DNA from: Oscillospiraceae bacterium
Lineage (GTDB): Bacteria > Bacillota > Clostridia > Oscillospirales > Oscillospiraceae
Direction of reading: 5' to 3'
NCBI GenBank assembly: GCA_016302405.1
Contig: JAEDNR010000001.1
Span: forward strand, 1-64,000
Length of the DNA: 64,000 nt
Each line of letters begins with the position of its first letter. Positions within the stretch are counted from its first letter, which is position 1. Made by a program: the position numbers and the translations under genes. Below, one piece after another: positions 35,070-43,911 of this stretch. The notes beneath the pieces were generated by a model. It did not search any database, had not been told where the DNA came from, and saw only the letters and a list, made by a program, of their open reading frames with translations.

Positions 35070-35818
35070 AGGCTGCCTCCTTGCATGTGGAAGGTCCTGC
35101 GGAAAGCCTCCGAGGAAAGAACCTCCTGGGGCGTACCCTTGCACACCACAGTGTGGTCAATGAGGGCCACCTGATCGGCATACCGGGGGAGCATGGAAAA
35201 GTCGTGGGTGGTCATGAGGATGGACAGGTCGTAGGTTTTCCGGATTTCATCCAGCATATCCATAAGGGCGTTCATTCCCTCCACATCCACGCCGGACAGG
35301 GGCTCGTCCAGAATGAGAATGTTCGGGATCGGCTCCAAGGCCAGGGCAAGCAGCACCCGCTGCAGCTCACCGCCGGAGAGAGTGCCCACCCGCTTGTCAA
35401 TCAGGTCCTCCCCGTGTACCCGCTGCAGACAGGTTTTTACCGTCTGGCGCATGGATTTGGACAAACCCAGGAATGCGGGACGGCGGCTCATGCAGCAGGC
35501 GAACAGATCCGCCACGCTGATGGGCTCGCTGGGATCAAAGCTGGGGCTTTGAGGCACATAGCCGATCCGGGGCTTTTTGCTCCGCTGACCCGGCTGGCTG
35601 AAAGCGATGACGCCGGTATAGTCCCGCTGGCCCAGAATGGCTTTCAGCAGGGTGCTTTTTCCGGCACCGTTGGGGCCGATCAGAGCGGCAAGCTCCCCGC
35701 AGTGGACGTGAAGCTCCGCGTTTTTCAATATTTCATCATTTCCGATTTTTACGGACAGTTTCTCCACCCGCAGGCAGCAGGACTGCCCGCAGTCCCGGTC
35801 GTGGGAAAGCTCTTTCAT
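35066..35818 (-). CDS. znuC: Metal ABC transporter ATP-binding protein (ZnuC-like)
   Basis: 250 residues. Walker A GPNGAGKST, Q-loop GYVPQSPSF, signature LSGGELQR and Walker B ILILDEPLSGVD are intact, with the His switch TTHDF. An N-terminal Cys/His patch (HDRDCGQSCC) is unusual and may be an extra metal site. GGAGG lies 7 bases before ATG 35818, which overlaps the znuA stop. Confidence 0.92.
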   Translation of the reverse strand: MKELSHDRDCGQSCCLRVEKLSVKIGNDEILKNAELHVHCGELAALIGPNGAGKSTLLKAILGQRDYTGVIAFSQPGQRSKKPRIGYVPQSPSFDPSEPISVADLFACCMSRRPAFLGLSKSMRQTVKTCLQRVHGEDLIDKRVGTLSGGELQRVLLALALEPIPNILILDEPLSGVDVEGMNALMDMLDEIRKTYDLSILMTTHDFSMLPRYADQVALIDHTVVCKGTPQEVLSSEAFRRTFHMQGGSL

Positions 35819-36693
35819 CCCAGGGCCTCCTTTACGGTGTCAATGTTGCGGTACATGGCATCAAAATAGCTGTCCCCGGCCATTGCCATGTCCAGGGAAC
35901 AGACGGCGGCTCCCGTCTCCCGGGAGAGGACGGAGGCGGCGGAGGGGCTGCCGTTTACCTCGGTGAAAATGGCGGGAAGGCTGTGCTCCCGGGTAAGCCC
36001 GATCAGTTCGATGAGCTCCCGGGCTGAGGCCTCACTGCCGGATTCTTCCTCCACCGCCGCCAGGATCGTCAGGCCAAAGCTTTGGGCAAAATAGGAAAAG
36101 CCGTCGTGGAAGGTAATGAGCTCCCGGCAGGAAAGGCTGGACAAGGTATCATCCCCATAGCGCTGCAGGGCGTCCAGCTCTTCCAGCAGGGGGGTAAGAT
36201 TGTCCGCGAAAATCTGGGCGTGCTCCGGATAGCGTTGGGAAAGCCCAGTAAAGATGTTTTCCGCCATTTTGGCGGCACCCGCGGGGGAGAGCCAGATGTG
36301 GGGATCTTCCTCATGGTGGTGTCCCTCGTGTTCTTCTTCGTGCTCCCCGTTGTGATCCTCCCCGCACAGCAAAGGAATCCCGGCGGAGGCATCAATGGTT
36401 TTTTCTTCATCGATCACGCCTTCGAGAAAATCCTCCAGTCCGGCGCCGGAGATGACAATGGTTTTCGCCGCCTCGGCGGCCTTTACCTGGCTGACATTCA
36501 GGCAGTAGTCGTGGAGGCAGGAAACCGGCTCCGTAACCAGCCGGGTCACGGTCAGGCCGGTACCCTGGCAGAGCCGCTGGGTAAATTCCGCCACCGGCAG
36601 CGTAGTGGCGGCAATATCGGCGTGGGGCCCGGCTGCGCACCCGGTCAGGGGCAGCAGCGCGGCGCATAGTAAAATAGCAAGGATTCGTTTCAT
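35815..36693 (-). CDS. znuA: Zinc-type metal-binding lipoprotein (ZnuA/AdcA-like)
   Basis: 292 residues. Lipobox LTGC at ~16-19. A cluster-9 binding fold with His ligands expected in SCLHDY, DPHIWLSP and ITFHDGF, plus an acidic/His-rich loop (EDHNGEHEEEHEGHHHEED, ~112-130) that is characteristic of zinc-specific members. It hands metal to ZnuBC. First gene of znuA-znuC-znuB-trmO, all overlapping by 1-4 bases. An A/T palindrome upstream (36715) may be a Zur-like site. Confidence 0.93.
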   Translation of the reverse strand: MKRILAILLCAALLPLTGCAAGPHADIAATTLPVAEFTQRLCQGTGLTVTRLVTEPVSCLHDYCLNVSQVKAAEAAKTIVISGAGLEDFLEGVIDEEKTIDASAGIPLLCGEDHNGEHEEEHEGHHHEEDPHIWLSPAGAAKMAENIFTGLSQRYPEHAQIFADNLTPLLEELDALQRYGDDTLSSLSCRELITFHDGFSYFAQSFGLTILAAVEEESGSEASARELIELIGLTREHSLPAIFTEVNGSPSAASVLSRETGAAVCSLDMAMAGDSYFDAMYRNIDTVKEALG

Positions 36694-36714
36694 ATATTGA
36701 CCTTCTGTTTCCGT

Positions 36715-36743
36715 TTCTATTTATAGAATAGCATGTTTGTCAA
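36715..36743 (-). promoter_or_regulatory. Promoter region of znuA with A/T palindrome
   Basis: A TTGACA -35 box (complement of 36738-36743) stands upstream of a perfect palindrome TTCTATTTATAGAA (36715-36728), which occupies the place of the -10 box. A Fur/Zur-type repressor site is plausible; no clear -10 hexamer could be fixed. Confidence 0.45.
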
Positions 36744-36770
36744 GCTTGGCCTTGCCCCGTGATATATGAA

Positions 36771-36798
36771 AAAGGCCCGCGCTTGGGCGCAGGCCTTT
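36771..36798 (-). terminator. Terminator of the 77-residue gene
   Basis: Minus strand stem AAAGGCCTGCGCCC / GCGCGGGCCTTT followed by TTCATAT. Confidence 0.75.
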
Positions 36799-36808
36799 CG
36801 GTATGGAC

Positions 36809-37042
36809 TTATCTGTGGGCTTCCAGCCAGCCGTTTACCTTGGTCTTGGCAAGACGCAGGATGTCCTCAGCGGGGTAAGGAGAGGCTTCGCCGCCGGCGA
36901 CATACAGAAAGTACAGGCCCTCAGGAGTCTGGTACAGCGTTTCCTCGAAACCGGCGGGATCACCCAGATAACCCTGTGTAAACTTGTGCACCAGGGTGGC
37001 GGTTTCCGTGTCGTATACCTTTTTGCAGATGATCTTATTCAT
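36809..37042 (-). CDS. Small conserved protein, unknown function
   Basis: 77 residues, soluble, with no recognised domain. It opens MNKIICKKVYDTETATLVHK and has FEETLYQTPEGLYFLYVAGGEA in the middle, a pattern I associate with small conserved Firmicutes proteins often found on plasmids or near replication genes, but I cannot name the family. GGAGGTCAACC precedes the ATG. It has its own promoter (37077-37104) and terminator. Confidence 0.7.
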   Translation of the reverse strand: MNKIICKKVYDTETATLVHKFTQGYLGDPAGFEETLYQTPEGLYFLYVAGGEASPYPAEDILRLAKTKVNGWLEAHR

Positions 37043-37076
37043 GGTTGACCTCCTTTCATCGCGTCGATTGACAGTA

Positions 37077-37104
37077 ATTATACAGATTTTTGTTAGGAAA
37101 TCAA
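37077..37104 (-). promoter_or_regulatory. Promoter of the 77-residue gene
   Basis: Minus strand TTGATT (complement of 37099-37104), 16 bases, TATAAT (complement of 37077-37082). Confidence 0.65.
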
Positions 37105-37229
37105 GTGTGAAAACGTAAAAATGACAAAATTTGCAAAAAGATTGTTAGGAATCGATGCATAGATAACAGGGGACACAGAAACAATTTGTGTATTGTGTAC
37201 AATAAAATCGACCGAGAAAGGATTTTATC

Positions 37230-37871
37230 ATGAAGGACATTCCGGTTTTTACCACTGAAAATGGTGCCGCAAGCCTGATTCTGGGGGAAATTCCCTACCG
37301 TGGGCAGGCTTATATCCGGATCCAGGACAGCCTGGAGCCGGAAAGCTTACTGAAAGAATGCGTTTCCTTCTGCCGGATGTGCGGGGCGGAACGGATCTAC
37401 GCTTCCGGGCATCCCTGGCTGAAAGCGCTTCCCCTGCACTGTGCCGTGGTGGAGATGCGGGGGCAGGCAGCTCCGGATCCGGAAAAGAGCCGCTGCCTTT
37501 GGCCCGTCACCCGGGAGACCGCGTCCGAATTCCGGAAGCTTTACAATGCCCGGATGGCCGGGGTGGACAACGCCGGGACGCTGGAAGCAAAGGATGAAGT
37601 GTGGCTTTCCTCGGGTCCAGCGTATTTTGTCCACGATGGGGGAAAGCTTCTGGGCATCGGGATTCTGGAGGATACCTGCATCCGCGCCGTTGCTTCCGCG
37701 GTACCCGGCGCGGGAGAGGAGACTCTGCATACCCTCTTTACTCTGTGCCCGGGGGAGCTGCTTCGTCTGGAAGTGGCCTCCACCAACACCCGGGCCATTG
37801 CCTTGTATGAAAGAGCCGGCTTTTTAAAGACCGGAGAGCTGTCCCGGTGGTATCGTGCAGAAATGAAATAA
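37230..37871 (+). CDS. GNAT family N-acetyltransferase
   Basis: 213 residues. The C-terminal half matches the acetyl-CoA fold: EVASTNTRAIALYERAGFLKTGELSRWY is the standard final motif. The first ~90 residues are divergent and may form a second, degenerate GNAT-like half. Substrate unknown. GAAAGGATTTTATC precedes the ATG. It lies upstream of ylxM but is separated by that operon's promoter. Confidence 0.8.
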   Translation: MKDIPVFTTENGAASLILGEIPYRGQAYIRIQDSLEPESLLKECVSFCRMCGAERIYASGHPWLKALPLHCAVVEMRGQAAPDPEKSRCLWPVTRETASEFRKLYNARMAGVDNAGTLEAKDEVWLSSGPAYFVHDGGKLLGIGILEDTCIRAVASAVPGAGEETLHTLFTLCPGELLRLEVASTNTRAIALYERAGFLKTGELSRWYRAEMK

Positions 37872-37897
37872 ATAAGGAGGGTGTCAAGAAAAAACAC

Positions 37898-37926
37898 TTG
37901 ACAAATAGGTCATTATCCTGTACAAT
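37898..37926 (+). promoter_or_regulatory. Promoter of the ylxM-ffh operon
   Basis: TTGACA (37898-37903), 17 bases, TACAAT (37921-37926), 46 bases before the ylxM start. Confidence 0.8.
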
Positions 37927-37972
37927 ACCACAGGACGCAAGGAAAATACCTTGACACTGGGGGCGCTGGGAT

Positions 37973-38317
37973 ATGGACGCTGTGGAGATGACGCTCCTGC
38001 TGGACTATTACGGAGAGCTTCTGACCGAGCGACAGAGGCAGTGCTTTGACCTGCGGTACAATCAGGACCTTTCCATGGGGGAGATTGCCGAGGTTCTGGG
38101 GGTCAGCCGCCAGGGAGTCTTCGACAACCTGAGCCGGGCTGAGCAGCGTCTTCGCAATATGGAAGAAAAAACGGGCTGTGTCCGCCGGGCGCAGAAGGCC
38201 CGCCGGGCGCTGGACGCGATTCTGGATGACGCGGGGAGGCTGCGGAACCACCCGGATCAGAAAGTAGCGGAATTGGCGGAGCGTATTATTACGAGCGCCA
38301 GGGAACTTGAGGAGTAA
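37973..38317 (+). CDS. ylxM: YlxM family SRP-associated DNA-binding-like protein
   Basis: 114 residues. A helix-turn-helix of the sigma-70 region 4 type (LTERQRQCFDLRYNQDLSMGE then IAEVLGVSRQGVFDNLSRAE) matches YlxM/p13, encoded before ffh in most Firmicutes and thought to modulate SRP. The stop is 3 bases before the ffh start. ATG 37973 is used; a second ATG at 37988 abuts a TGGAG. Confidence 0.92.
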   Translation: MDAVEMTLLLDYYGELLTERQRQCFDLRYNQDLSMGEIAEVLGVSRQGVFDNLSRAEQRLRNMEEKTGCVRRAQKARRALDAILDDAGRLRNHPDQKVAELAERIITSARELEE

Positions 38318-38320
38318 GCA

Positions 38321-39670
38321 ATGGCATTTGAGGGCTTGACCGAAAAAATTTCCGCCACCTTCAAGAAGCTTCGGGGCAAGGGACGCCTGAAGGAAGCCGA
38401 TGTGAAGGAGGCCATGCGGGAGATCCGTATGGCGCTTTTGGAGGCGGATGTCAGCTATAAGGTGGTAAAGGACTTTACGAAGACCGTTACCGAGCGCTGC
38501 GTGGGCACGGACGTTCTGGAGTCCCTGACCCCCGCCCAGATGATCGTGAAGATCGTCAACGAAGAGCTGTGCAAGCTCATGGGCAGCGATGCCAAGCATA
38601 TTAATATCAATCCCAACGGGCCTACGGTGGTCATGCTGGTAGGTCTTCAGGGCGCGGGCAAAACCACCAACGGCAGCAAGCTGGCAGGGCTTATGAAGCG
38701 CCAGGGCCGGAATCCTCTGCTGGTGGCCTGTGATATTTACCGTCCCGCCGCCATCCGGCAGCTGCAGGTCTGCGGGGAAAAGCTGGGCATCCCGGTATTT
38801 GAGCGGGGCACCCAGAACCCGGTGGACACTGCCAAGGAAGCGGTGCTCTACGCCCGGCAGCGGGGCTATGACATGGTGTTTCTGGACACCGCCGGCCGCC
38901 TGCATGTGGACGAAGCCCTCATGGAAGAACTGAAGAACATTAAGGCTGCCGTGAAGCCCAACGAGATCATGCTGGTTGTGGACGCCATGACCGGCCAGGA
39001 CGCAGTGAACGCGGCTCAGAGCTTCAATGAATGGCTGGATATTGATTCCGTGATGCTCAGTAAGCTGGACGGCGATGCCAGAGGCGGCGCGGCCCTGTCT
39101 GTCCGGGCTGTCACCGGAAAGCCCATTAAGTTCGCCGGTATTGGGGAGAAGCTGGAGGATATTGAAGCTTTCCACCCCGACCGGATGGCAAGCCGGATCC
39201 TGGGCATGGGCGACGTGCTGACCCTGATCGAGAAGGCGGAAAAGGCCTACGATGCCAAGAAGGCCGCTGAGATGGAGCAGAAGCTCAAGTCCAACCGCTT
39301 CACCCTCCAGGACTTTTACGATCAGCTTGTCCAGATGAAATCTATGGGCTCCATGGAGGATATTCTTTCTCAGATGCCCGGCGGCGCCAACCTGAAGGGC
39401 GCCAAGCTGGATGAAAAAGCCATGGCCCACACCGAGGCCATTATCCTTTCCATGACGCCCAAGGAGCGGGAGAAGCCCGAGATCATTGCCGCCAGCCGGA
39501 AGAAGCGGATTGCCGCTGGCGCCGGTGTCAAGGTGGAGGATGTGAACAGGCTCCTCAAGTCCTTTGAGCAGATGCGCAAGCTCATTAAGCAGTTTTCCGG
39601 CCCCGGGGCGGGGAAGAAGCTGAAAAGAATGCGGGGCATGGGCGGCTTCGGCGGCTTCCCCGGCTTTTGA
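38321..39670 (+). CDS. ffh: Signal recognition particle protein Ffh (SRP54)
   Basis: 449 residues. The GTPase that, with 4.5S RNA, targets nascent membrane proteins to FtsY. N domain (1-90), P-loop GLQGAGKTTNGSKL near 110, DTAGRLHVDE (G3), SKLDGDARGG (G4) and the Met-rich M domain from ~295, ending GMGGFGGFPGF. Length is normal. Only 3 bases separate it from ylxM. The first Thr-Thr-Asn after the P-loop Lys replaces the more usual Thr-Thr-Ser/Thr. Confidence 0.97.
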   Translation: MAFEGLTEKISATFKKLRGKGRLKEADVKEAMREIRMALLEADVSYKVVKDFTKTVTERCVGTDVLESLTPAQMIVKIVNEELCKLMGSDAKHININPNGPTVVMLVGLQGAGKTTNGSKLAGLMKRQGRNPLLVACDIYRPAAIRQLQVCGEKLGIPVFERGTQNPVDTAKEAVLYARQRGYDMVFLDTAGRLHVDEALMEELKNIKAAVKPNEIMLVVDAMTGQDAVNAAQSFNEWLDIDSVMLSKLDGDARGGAALSVRAVTGKPIKFAGIGEKLEDIEAFHPDRMASRILGMGDVLTLIEKAEKAYDAKKAAEMEQKLKSNRFTLQDFYDQLVQMKSMGSMEDILSQMPGGANLKGAKLDEKAMAHTEAIILSMTPKEREKPEIIAASRKKRIAAGAGVKVEDVNRLLKSFEQMRKLIKQFSGPGAGKKLKRMRGMGGFGGFPGF

Positions 39671-39736
39671 TACCGTTCGCTGAAAGCAAATTGCTTTGCG
39701 ATATATATTAGATTTATTTATGGAGGTGAAACTCTC

Positions 39737-39976
39737 ATGGTTAAGATCAGACTGAGAAGAATGGGTGCCAAGAAGAATCCTTACTACCGGATCGTGGTGG
39801 CGGATTCCCGTTCTCCCCGTGACGGCCGCTGCATCGAAGAGATCGGAACTTACAATCCTCTGGTGAATCCTGCTGTCATCACTGTTGACGCCGAGAAGGC
39901 CCAGACCTGGATCAAGAACGGTGCACAGCCTACCGACACCGTCCGTGGCCTGCTGAAGAATGCCGGCGTGCTGTAA
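39737..39976 (+). CDS. rpsP: 30S ribosomal protein S16
   Basis: 79 residues. Opens [25 protein letters not shown], the S16 signature. A 30S assembly protein. GGAGGTGAAACTCTC precedes the ATG. In the order ffh-rpsP-khpA-rimM-trmD. Confidence 0.98.
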   Translation: MVKIRLRRMGAKKNPYYRIVVADSRSPRDGRCIEEIGTYNPLVNPAVITVDAEKAQTWIKNGAQPTDTVRGLLKNAGVL

Positions 39977-39998
39977 GATTCCCTGAAGGAGAAGCACA

Positions 39999-40229
39999 AT
40001 GAAGGAACTTTTGCTGTATATGGCAAAGAACCTGGTGGATGATCCCGATTCCGTCACGGTCACCGAGACCGAGGACGAAGAGGGGAAAGTGCTGGAGCTT
40101 CATGTGGCAGAGGGCGACATGGGCAAGGTGATCGGACGCCAGGGGCGGATCGCAAAAGAGATCCGCACCATTATCAAGACTGTAGCCCAGCGCACAGGCG
40201 AGAAGGTCACGGTCGAGATCGTAGATTGA
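39999..40229 (+). CDS. khpA: KH domain RNA-binding protein KhpA
   Basis: 76 residues. One KH domain with GKVIGRQGRIAKEIRTII, the GxxG RNA-binding loop. KhpA pairs with KhpB/Jag in Gram-positives and influences cell elongation and division. AAGGAG precedes the ATG; 22 bases after rpsP. Confidence 0.95.
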   Translation: MKELLLYMAKNLVDDPDSVTVTETEDEEGKVLELHVAEGDMGKVIGRQGRIAKEIRTIIKTVAQRTGEKVTVEIVD

Positions 40230-40235
40230 TACGGT

Positions 40236-40259
40236 GATGCGTGACGGTTCCGTCACGCA
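40236..40259 (+). other. Hairpin between khpA and rimM
   Basis: Stem ATGCGTGAC / GTCACGCAT with a 6-base loop, followed by TTTTCCGTTTTC. A weak terminator or attenuator that could lower rimM-trmD relative to rpsP. Confidence 0.6.
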
Positions 40260-40303
40260 TTTTCCGTTTTCTTTGAAAAAACTGTTTACAGGAGGACAGC
40301 TCC

Positions 40304-40795
40304 ATGAAACTTGACTATATTGAAGCAGGACAGATCGTCACCACCCACGGTGTCCGGGGGGAAGTAAAGGTGCTTCCCTGGCTGGATACGCCGGAGGACC
40401 TGTTTTTTTACCGCCGCTGCCGGATCGGAGGCGAGGACTACGCTATCCGGTCCTGCCGGGTGCAGAAGACCTGCAACCTGGTGAAGCTGGAGGGCATCGA
40501 TACGGTGGAGGCCGCCCAGGCCCTGCGGGGAAAGACTATGGAGCTTTACCGGGAGGATGCCCCCGCCGGTGTGACCTTTGCCGCTGAGCTTATCGGCATG
40601 ACGGTTTTTACAGAGGGGAAGCCCCTTGGAACCCTGACCGAGGTGCTGGACTATCCCGGCAACCAGGTCTATGTGGTGAAGGGAGAGCGGGAATATATGA
40701 TCCCCGCTGTTCGGGAATTTATCCTCCATGTGGATATGGCAGGCAATAAGATGGAAGTGAAGCTGCTGGAGGGGATGGAAACCGATGCGGATTGA
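40304..40795 (+). CDS. rimM: 16S rRNA processing protein RimM
   Basis: 163 residues. N-terminal beta-barrel with ITTHGVRGEVKVLPW-like segment (IVTTHGVRGEVKVLP) and the C-terminal PRC-barrel (YMIPAVREFILHVDM). It helps mature the 30S head and binds S19. GGAGGACAGCTCC precedes the ATG. It overlaps trmD by 11 bases. Confidence 0.96.
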   Translation: MKLDYIEAGQIVTTHGVRGEVKVLPWLDTPEDLFFYRRCRIGGEDYAIRSCRVQKTCNLVKLEGIDTVEAAQALRGKTMELYREDAPAGVTFAAELIGMTVFTEGKPLGTLTEVLDYPGNQVYVVKGEREYMIPAVREFILHVDMAGNKMEVKLLEGMETDAD

Positions 40796-41528
40796 GATTC
40801 TGACATTGTTCCCGGATTCTGTGGGGGATGTGCTCTCCGAGAGCATCCTGGGCCGTGCCCAGGAGCGTGGCTACATTCAGATCGAGACCCGGCAGATCCG
40901 GGACTACACCTCCAACAAGCAGAACCAGGTAGACGACTACCCCTACGGCGGCGGCCGGGGCGCCATCATGCAGGCAGACCCCCTGTACCGCTGCTGGGAG
41001 GCGGCCTGTGACGACGCGGAAGGGCCGGTCCATACCGTGTTCCTGTCTCCCTGCGGGCACACCTTTACCCAGGCGGACGCTATCCGGCTGAGTAAGCTGC
41101 CGAACCTGATCCTGGTCTGCGGCCACTACGAGGGTATCGACCAGCGCTTCATCGACGAGTGTGTGGATGAAGAAATTTCCCTTGGGGATTTTGTCCTCAC
41201 CGGTGGGGAGATCGCCGCCATGGCGGTGACCGACGCGGTGTGCCGCATGGTTCCCGGTGTTCTGGCCGACCCGGAATGTTTCCAGGACGAGAGCCATTTT
41301 AACGGCCTGCTGGAATACCCCCAGTACAGCCGTCCGGCGGTGTGGCACGGCAGGGAGGTTCCCCAGATCCTTCTGTCCGGCAACCATGAAAAGGTGGCCG
41401 AGTGGCGCAGAAAGCAGTCCCTCCGGCGCACCCGGGAGCGCCGCCCGGATATGTACGAAAAGCTGGATCTTAGCAGTAAGCAGGATAAAAAACTTCTGAA
41501 AGAAATGGCGGAGGAGGATGCGCAGTGA
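40785..41528 (+). CDS. trmD: tRNA (guanine(37)-N1)-methyltransferase TrmD
   Basis: 247 residues. Makes m1G37, which prevents +1 frameshifting. The trefoil-knot SAM site is clear: YPYGGGRGAIMQADP, LVCGHYEGIDQRFID and GDFVLTGGEIAAM. Start overlaps rimM by 11 bases; the stop overlaps the sirtuin GTG start (GTGA). Confidence 0.98.
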   Translation: MRIEILTLFPDSVGDVLSESILGRAQERGYIQIETRQIRDYTSNKQNQVDDYPYGGGRGAIMQADPLYRCWEAACDDAEGPVHTVFLSPCGHTFTQADAIRLSKLPNLILVCGHYEGIDQRFIDECVDEEISLGDFVLTGGEIAAMAVTDAVCRMVPGVLADPECFQDESHFNGLLEYPQYSRPAVWHGREVPQILLSGNHEKVAEWRRKQSLRRTRERRPDMYEKLDLSSKQDKKLLKEMAEEDAQ

Positions 41529-42238
41529 CAGGTCTGGAAACGCTTCAGCAGTGGGTTAAGGAGAGCAATCGCATCGTCTTTTTCGGCGGCGCGGGAGTGA
41601 GTACGGAATCCGGTATTCCCGACTTTCGCAGTGTGGACGGGCTGTACCACCAGAAATTTGAATATCCGCCGGAAACCATTATCAGCCACAGCTTTTATGT
41701 CAAAAATCCGGAGTATTTCTTCCGGTTTTACCGGGAGAAAATGCTGCCTCTGGGGTTTGAGCCGAACATTACCCACAAAAAGCTTGCCCAGTGGGAGCAG
41801 GCGGGAAAGCTCCAGGCTGTGGTGACCCAGAATATTGATGGTCTCCACCAGAAAGCCGGTTCCCGGAAGGTATATGAGCTCCATGGCTCGGTGCTCCGCA
41901 ATTACTGCACCCGCTGCGGTAAGTTTTTTTCCGCGGAATTTGTGAAGAACGGGGTTGGTGTGCCCCACTGCGACTGCGGCGGGATCGTCAAGCCGGATGT
42001 GGTTCTGTATGAGGAGGGCCTGGATCAGGAAGTGATCGCGAAAAGTGTCCACGCCATCCGGAACGCGGATATGCTGATCGTAGGCGGAACCAGCCTGACG
42101 GTATATCCGGCGGCGGGGCTCATTCAGTACTATCGGGGAGACCGGCTGGTACTTATCAACCGGGATGCTACACCCTATGACGATCAGGCTGACCTGGTTC
42201 TCCATGAGAGCCTGGGAGAGGTCTTTTCTCAGCTTTGA
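41525..42238 (+). CDS. NAD-dependent protein deacylase (sirtuin, CobB-like)
   Basis: 237 residues. NAD-binding GGAGVSTESGIPDFRS, TQNIDGLHQKAG, catalytic His in ELHGS, and a zinc site from Cys-x2-Cys (CTRC) and Cys-x-Cys (CDC). The Tyr/Arg pair of desuccinylases is not obvious, so deacetylase is favoured. GTG start at 41525 shares GTGA with the trmD stop; GGAGGAGG lies upstream. The zinc half is tighter than usual (CDC instead of CxxC). Confidence 0.94.
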   Translation: MTGLETLQQWVKESNRIVFFGGAGVSTESGIPDFRSVDGLYHQKFEYPPETIISHSFYVKNPEYFFRFYREKMLPLGFEPNITHKKLAQWEQAGKLQAVVTQNIDGLHQKAGSRKVYELHGSVLRNYCTRCGKFFSAEFVKNGVGVPHCDCGGIVKPDVVLYEEGLDQEVIAKSVHAIRNADMLIVGGTSLTVYPAAGLIQYYRGDRLVLINRDATPYDDQADLVLHESLGEVFSQL

Positions 42239-42247
42239 CAGAAAAGA

Positions 42248-42285
42248 GGCTGCCGCCGCGCTTTTTCACATGCGCGGCGGCAGCC
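42248..42285. terminator. Bidirectional terminator
   Basis: Stem GGCTGCCGCCGCG / CGCGGCGGCAGCC followed by GGTTTTTTATC on plus; minus reads into CTCTTTTCTG. Ends the ffh-trmD-sirtuin operon and the convergent ThrE gene. Confidence 0.85.
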
Positions 42286-42291
42286 GGTTTT

Positions 42292-43518
42292 TTATCTTTT
42301 CATGATACGCCAGGTGTAGTACATCTTCACCGATGTGGAGACCAGGAGAATGCCTACAGCTATGATCCCCGCGATGGCGGCGGTATACATACCCTGGGCG
42401 GCAAACTGCTCCATTTCCCCCCGGACAGCATAGAGCATGGTGCGGTACACACCGGCACCGGGGATCAGGGGGAAGATGGAAACCACAAGATAGGAGATTG
42501 CCGGGTATTTTCGCACCCGGGCCAGAATCTCGGCGTACACGGCGGAGAAGAACGCGGCCCAGAAATAGCCGGTCAGCTCCGTAAGACCGTACTGAACGCA
42601 CAGGTAGTAGACAGCCCAGGCAATTACCCCGCCCAATGCACACAGCAGGCCGCCGGGACCGTGGATATTGAACTGGATGGCAAAGCCAATGCACCCGACG
42701 AAAGTGGCAAGGCAAAGCACGGGAAAGGGCGCCATATAGGAAGCGGCGTCCGCGGGCTCCCGCCAGAACCTGCAGATGATGTTCCAGCCGGCGGCGGTTC
42801 CCAGGGCAATGGCCACCGCAACGAGAAACACCTGGACGATCCGGTTGATGCCGGAATTCGTGTCCCCGAAAATAATATCCCGCATGGCGTTGGTGAAGAG
42901 CAGACCGGGAACCAGGATCATCAGGGCGCCGATAATGACACCGTCGGTGTGGCGGGCCAGTCCCAGATTTACCATGGAGTAAGCGGCAACAGCCATGAGA
43001 AAAGCGGAGGCAAGGGTGGAAAAGAACGGATTCACTTTCAGGTAGGACATGGCTTTCTGCACCAGACCGATAAGGACGCCGCACAGTCCCGCGCACAGGG
43101 CGTCGATAAGGTCGCAGCCGAAAAGCACCCCGAATCCGGCGCCGCCGGCGAAGTAGCCAAGCATATTGCCGGAGGCGGAATAGGTTCGGGCGGTGGCAAG
43201 AACATGCTTCAGCCACCCGGTGGCTTCCTCCGGCTTGGGATGCCGGCTGCAAATGGCCCGGCTCAGACCGTTGAGCCGTTCCACGGCGTCCAGGTCGTTG
43301 CTGTGGAAGCCAATCCGCCGCATTCTCGTTATGGGCTTGCCGGTGTCGGTGAGGATGCTCACCACCAGAAAGTTGGGGATGGCAAACACATCAGCCTCCA
43401 CACCAAAGCTTTCCAGAATCCTGTGAACACTGTCCTCCACCCGGAAGGTCTCCGCGCCCGCCATGGCAAGCTCATAGCCCACATCCGTGGCCAGGTCAAG
43501 AATGGTATTGTAATCCAT
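42292..43518 (-). CDS. Threonine/serine exporter family protein (ThrE, fused form)
   Basis: 408 residues. The N-terminal soluble part (ELAMAGAETFRVEDSVHRIL, FAIPNFLVVSI) is the DUF1212/ThrE start, followed by about ten membrane helices covering both the ThrE and the DUF3815 halves, which are separate genes in many Firmicutes. GALMILVPGLLFTNAMRDI and SIFPLIPGAGVYRTM are the paired half motifs. Likely exports small amino acids. Start at 43518 has only a weak GGTGA site. Confidence 0.88.
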   Translation of the reverse strand: MDYNTILDLATDVGYELAMAGAETFRVEDSVHRILESFGVEADVFAIPNFLVVSILTDTGKPITRMRRIGFHSNDLDAVERLNGLSRAICSRHPKPEEATGWLKHVLATARTYSASGNMLGYFAGGAGFGVLFGCDLIDALCAGLCGVLIGLVQKAMSYLKVNPFFSTLASAFLMAVAAYSMVNLGLARHTDGVIIGALMILVPGLLFTNAMRDIIFGDTNSGINRIVQVFLVAVAIALGTAAGWNIICRFWREPADAASYMAPFPVLCLATFVGCIGFAIQFNIHGPGGLLCALGGVIAWAVYYLCVQYGLTELTGYFWAAFFSAVYAEILARVRKYPAISYLVVSIFPLIPGAGVYRTMLYAVRGEMEQFAAQGMYTAAIAGIIAVGILLVSTSVKMYYTWRIMKR

Positions 43519-43607
43519 TGGGTCACCGCCTGCAGTTTTTCTTGCGTTAGGAACCTCTGAACAAATCGCCTTCGGCTGCGCAGCGGATCTTTTGCTCCCG
43601 AAGTGCA

Positions 43608-43846
43608 GTTTGGAAAATCGGAAATACGTACAGTATTCCTCGCTTTTCCAAACTTTCTGAGGAAACAAAATCTCTCGCTGTCAGCTCTCAGCGATTTACT
43701 GTGAAAGCTCCGCATTCACAGTAAAATTTAATGAAAGTGCCAGCGCCTCGCCCCTTTGCGGGGCAACCGGCGCTGATGCACATAAATCCCCATGCGTGAA
43801 CAGTTTTCATTATTCCTGGCGCGATTTCTTCGCATGGGGATTTTTT
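43608..43846 (+). ncRNA. Candidate structured small RNA with four hairpins
   Basis: Four hairpins in a row on the plus strand: GTTTGGAAAA / TTTTCCAAAC (43608-43653), TTTACTGTGAA / TTCACAGTAAA (43695-43725), a three-part stem GTGC-AGCGCC-GCCCC / GGGGC-GGCGCT-GCAC (43737-43781) and AATCCCCATGCG / CGCATGGGGATT (43785-43842) followed by TTTT. The last looks like a terminator with a long structured loop. No gene is convincing in the gap 43519-43944. Known riboswitch motifs were not matched. The 5' end is undefined; the left hairpin, with short AAATCGC / GCGATTT ends (43563, 43691), may be a separate mobile repeat. Confidence 0.5.
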
Positions 43847-43911
43847 CAGAACTTCCCTCAGTATACCATATCCAACCGGGAATGCAAGAGGATTTTTTGG
43901 GGAAACAAAGA

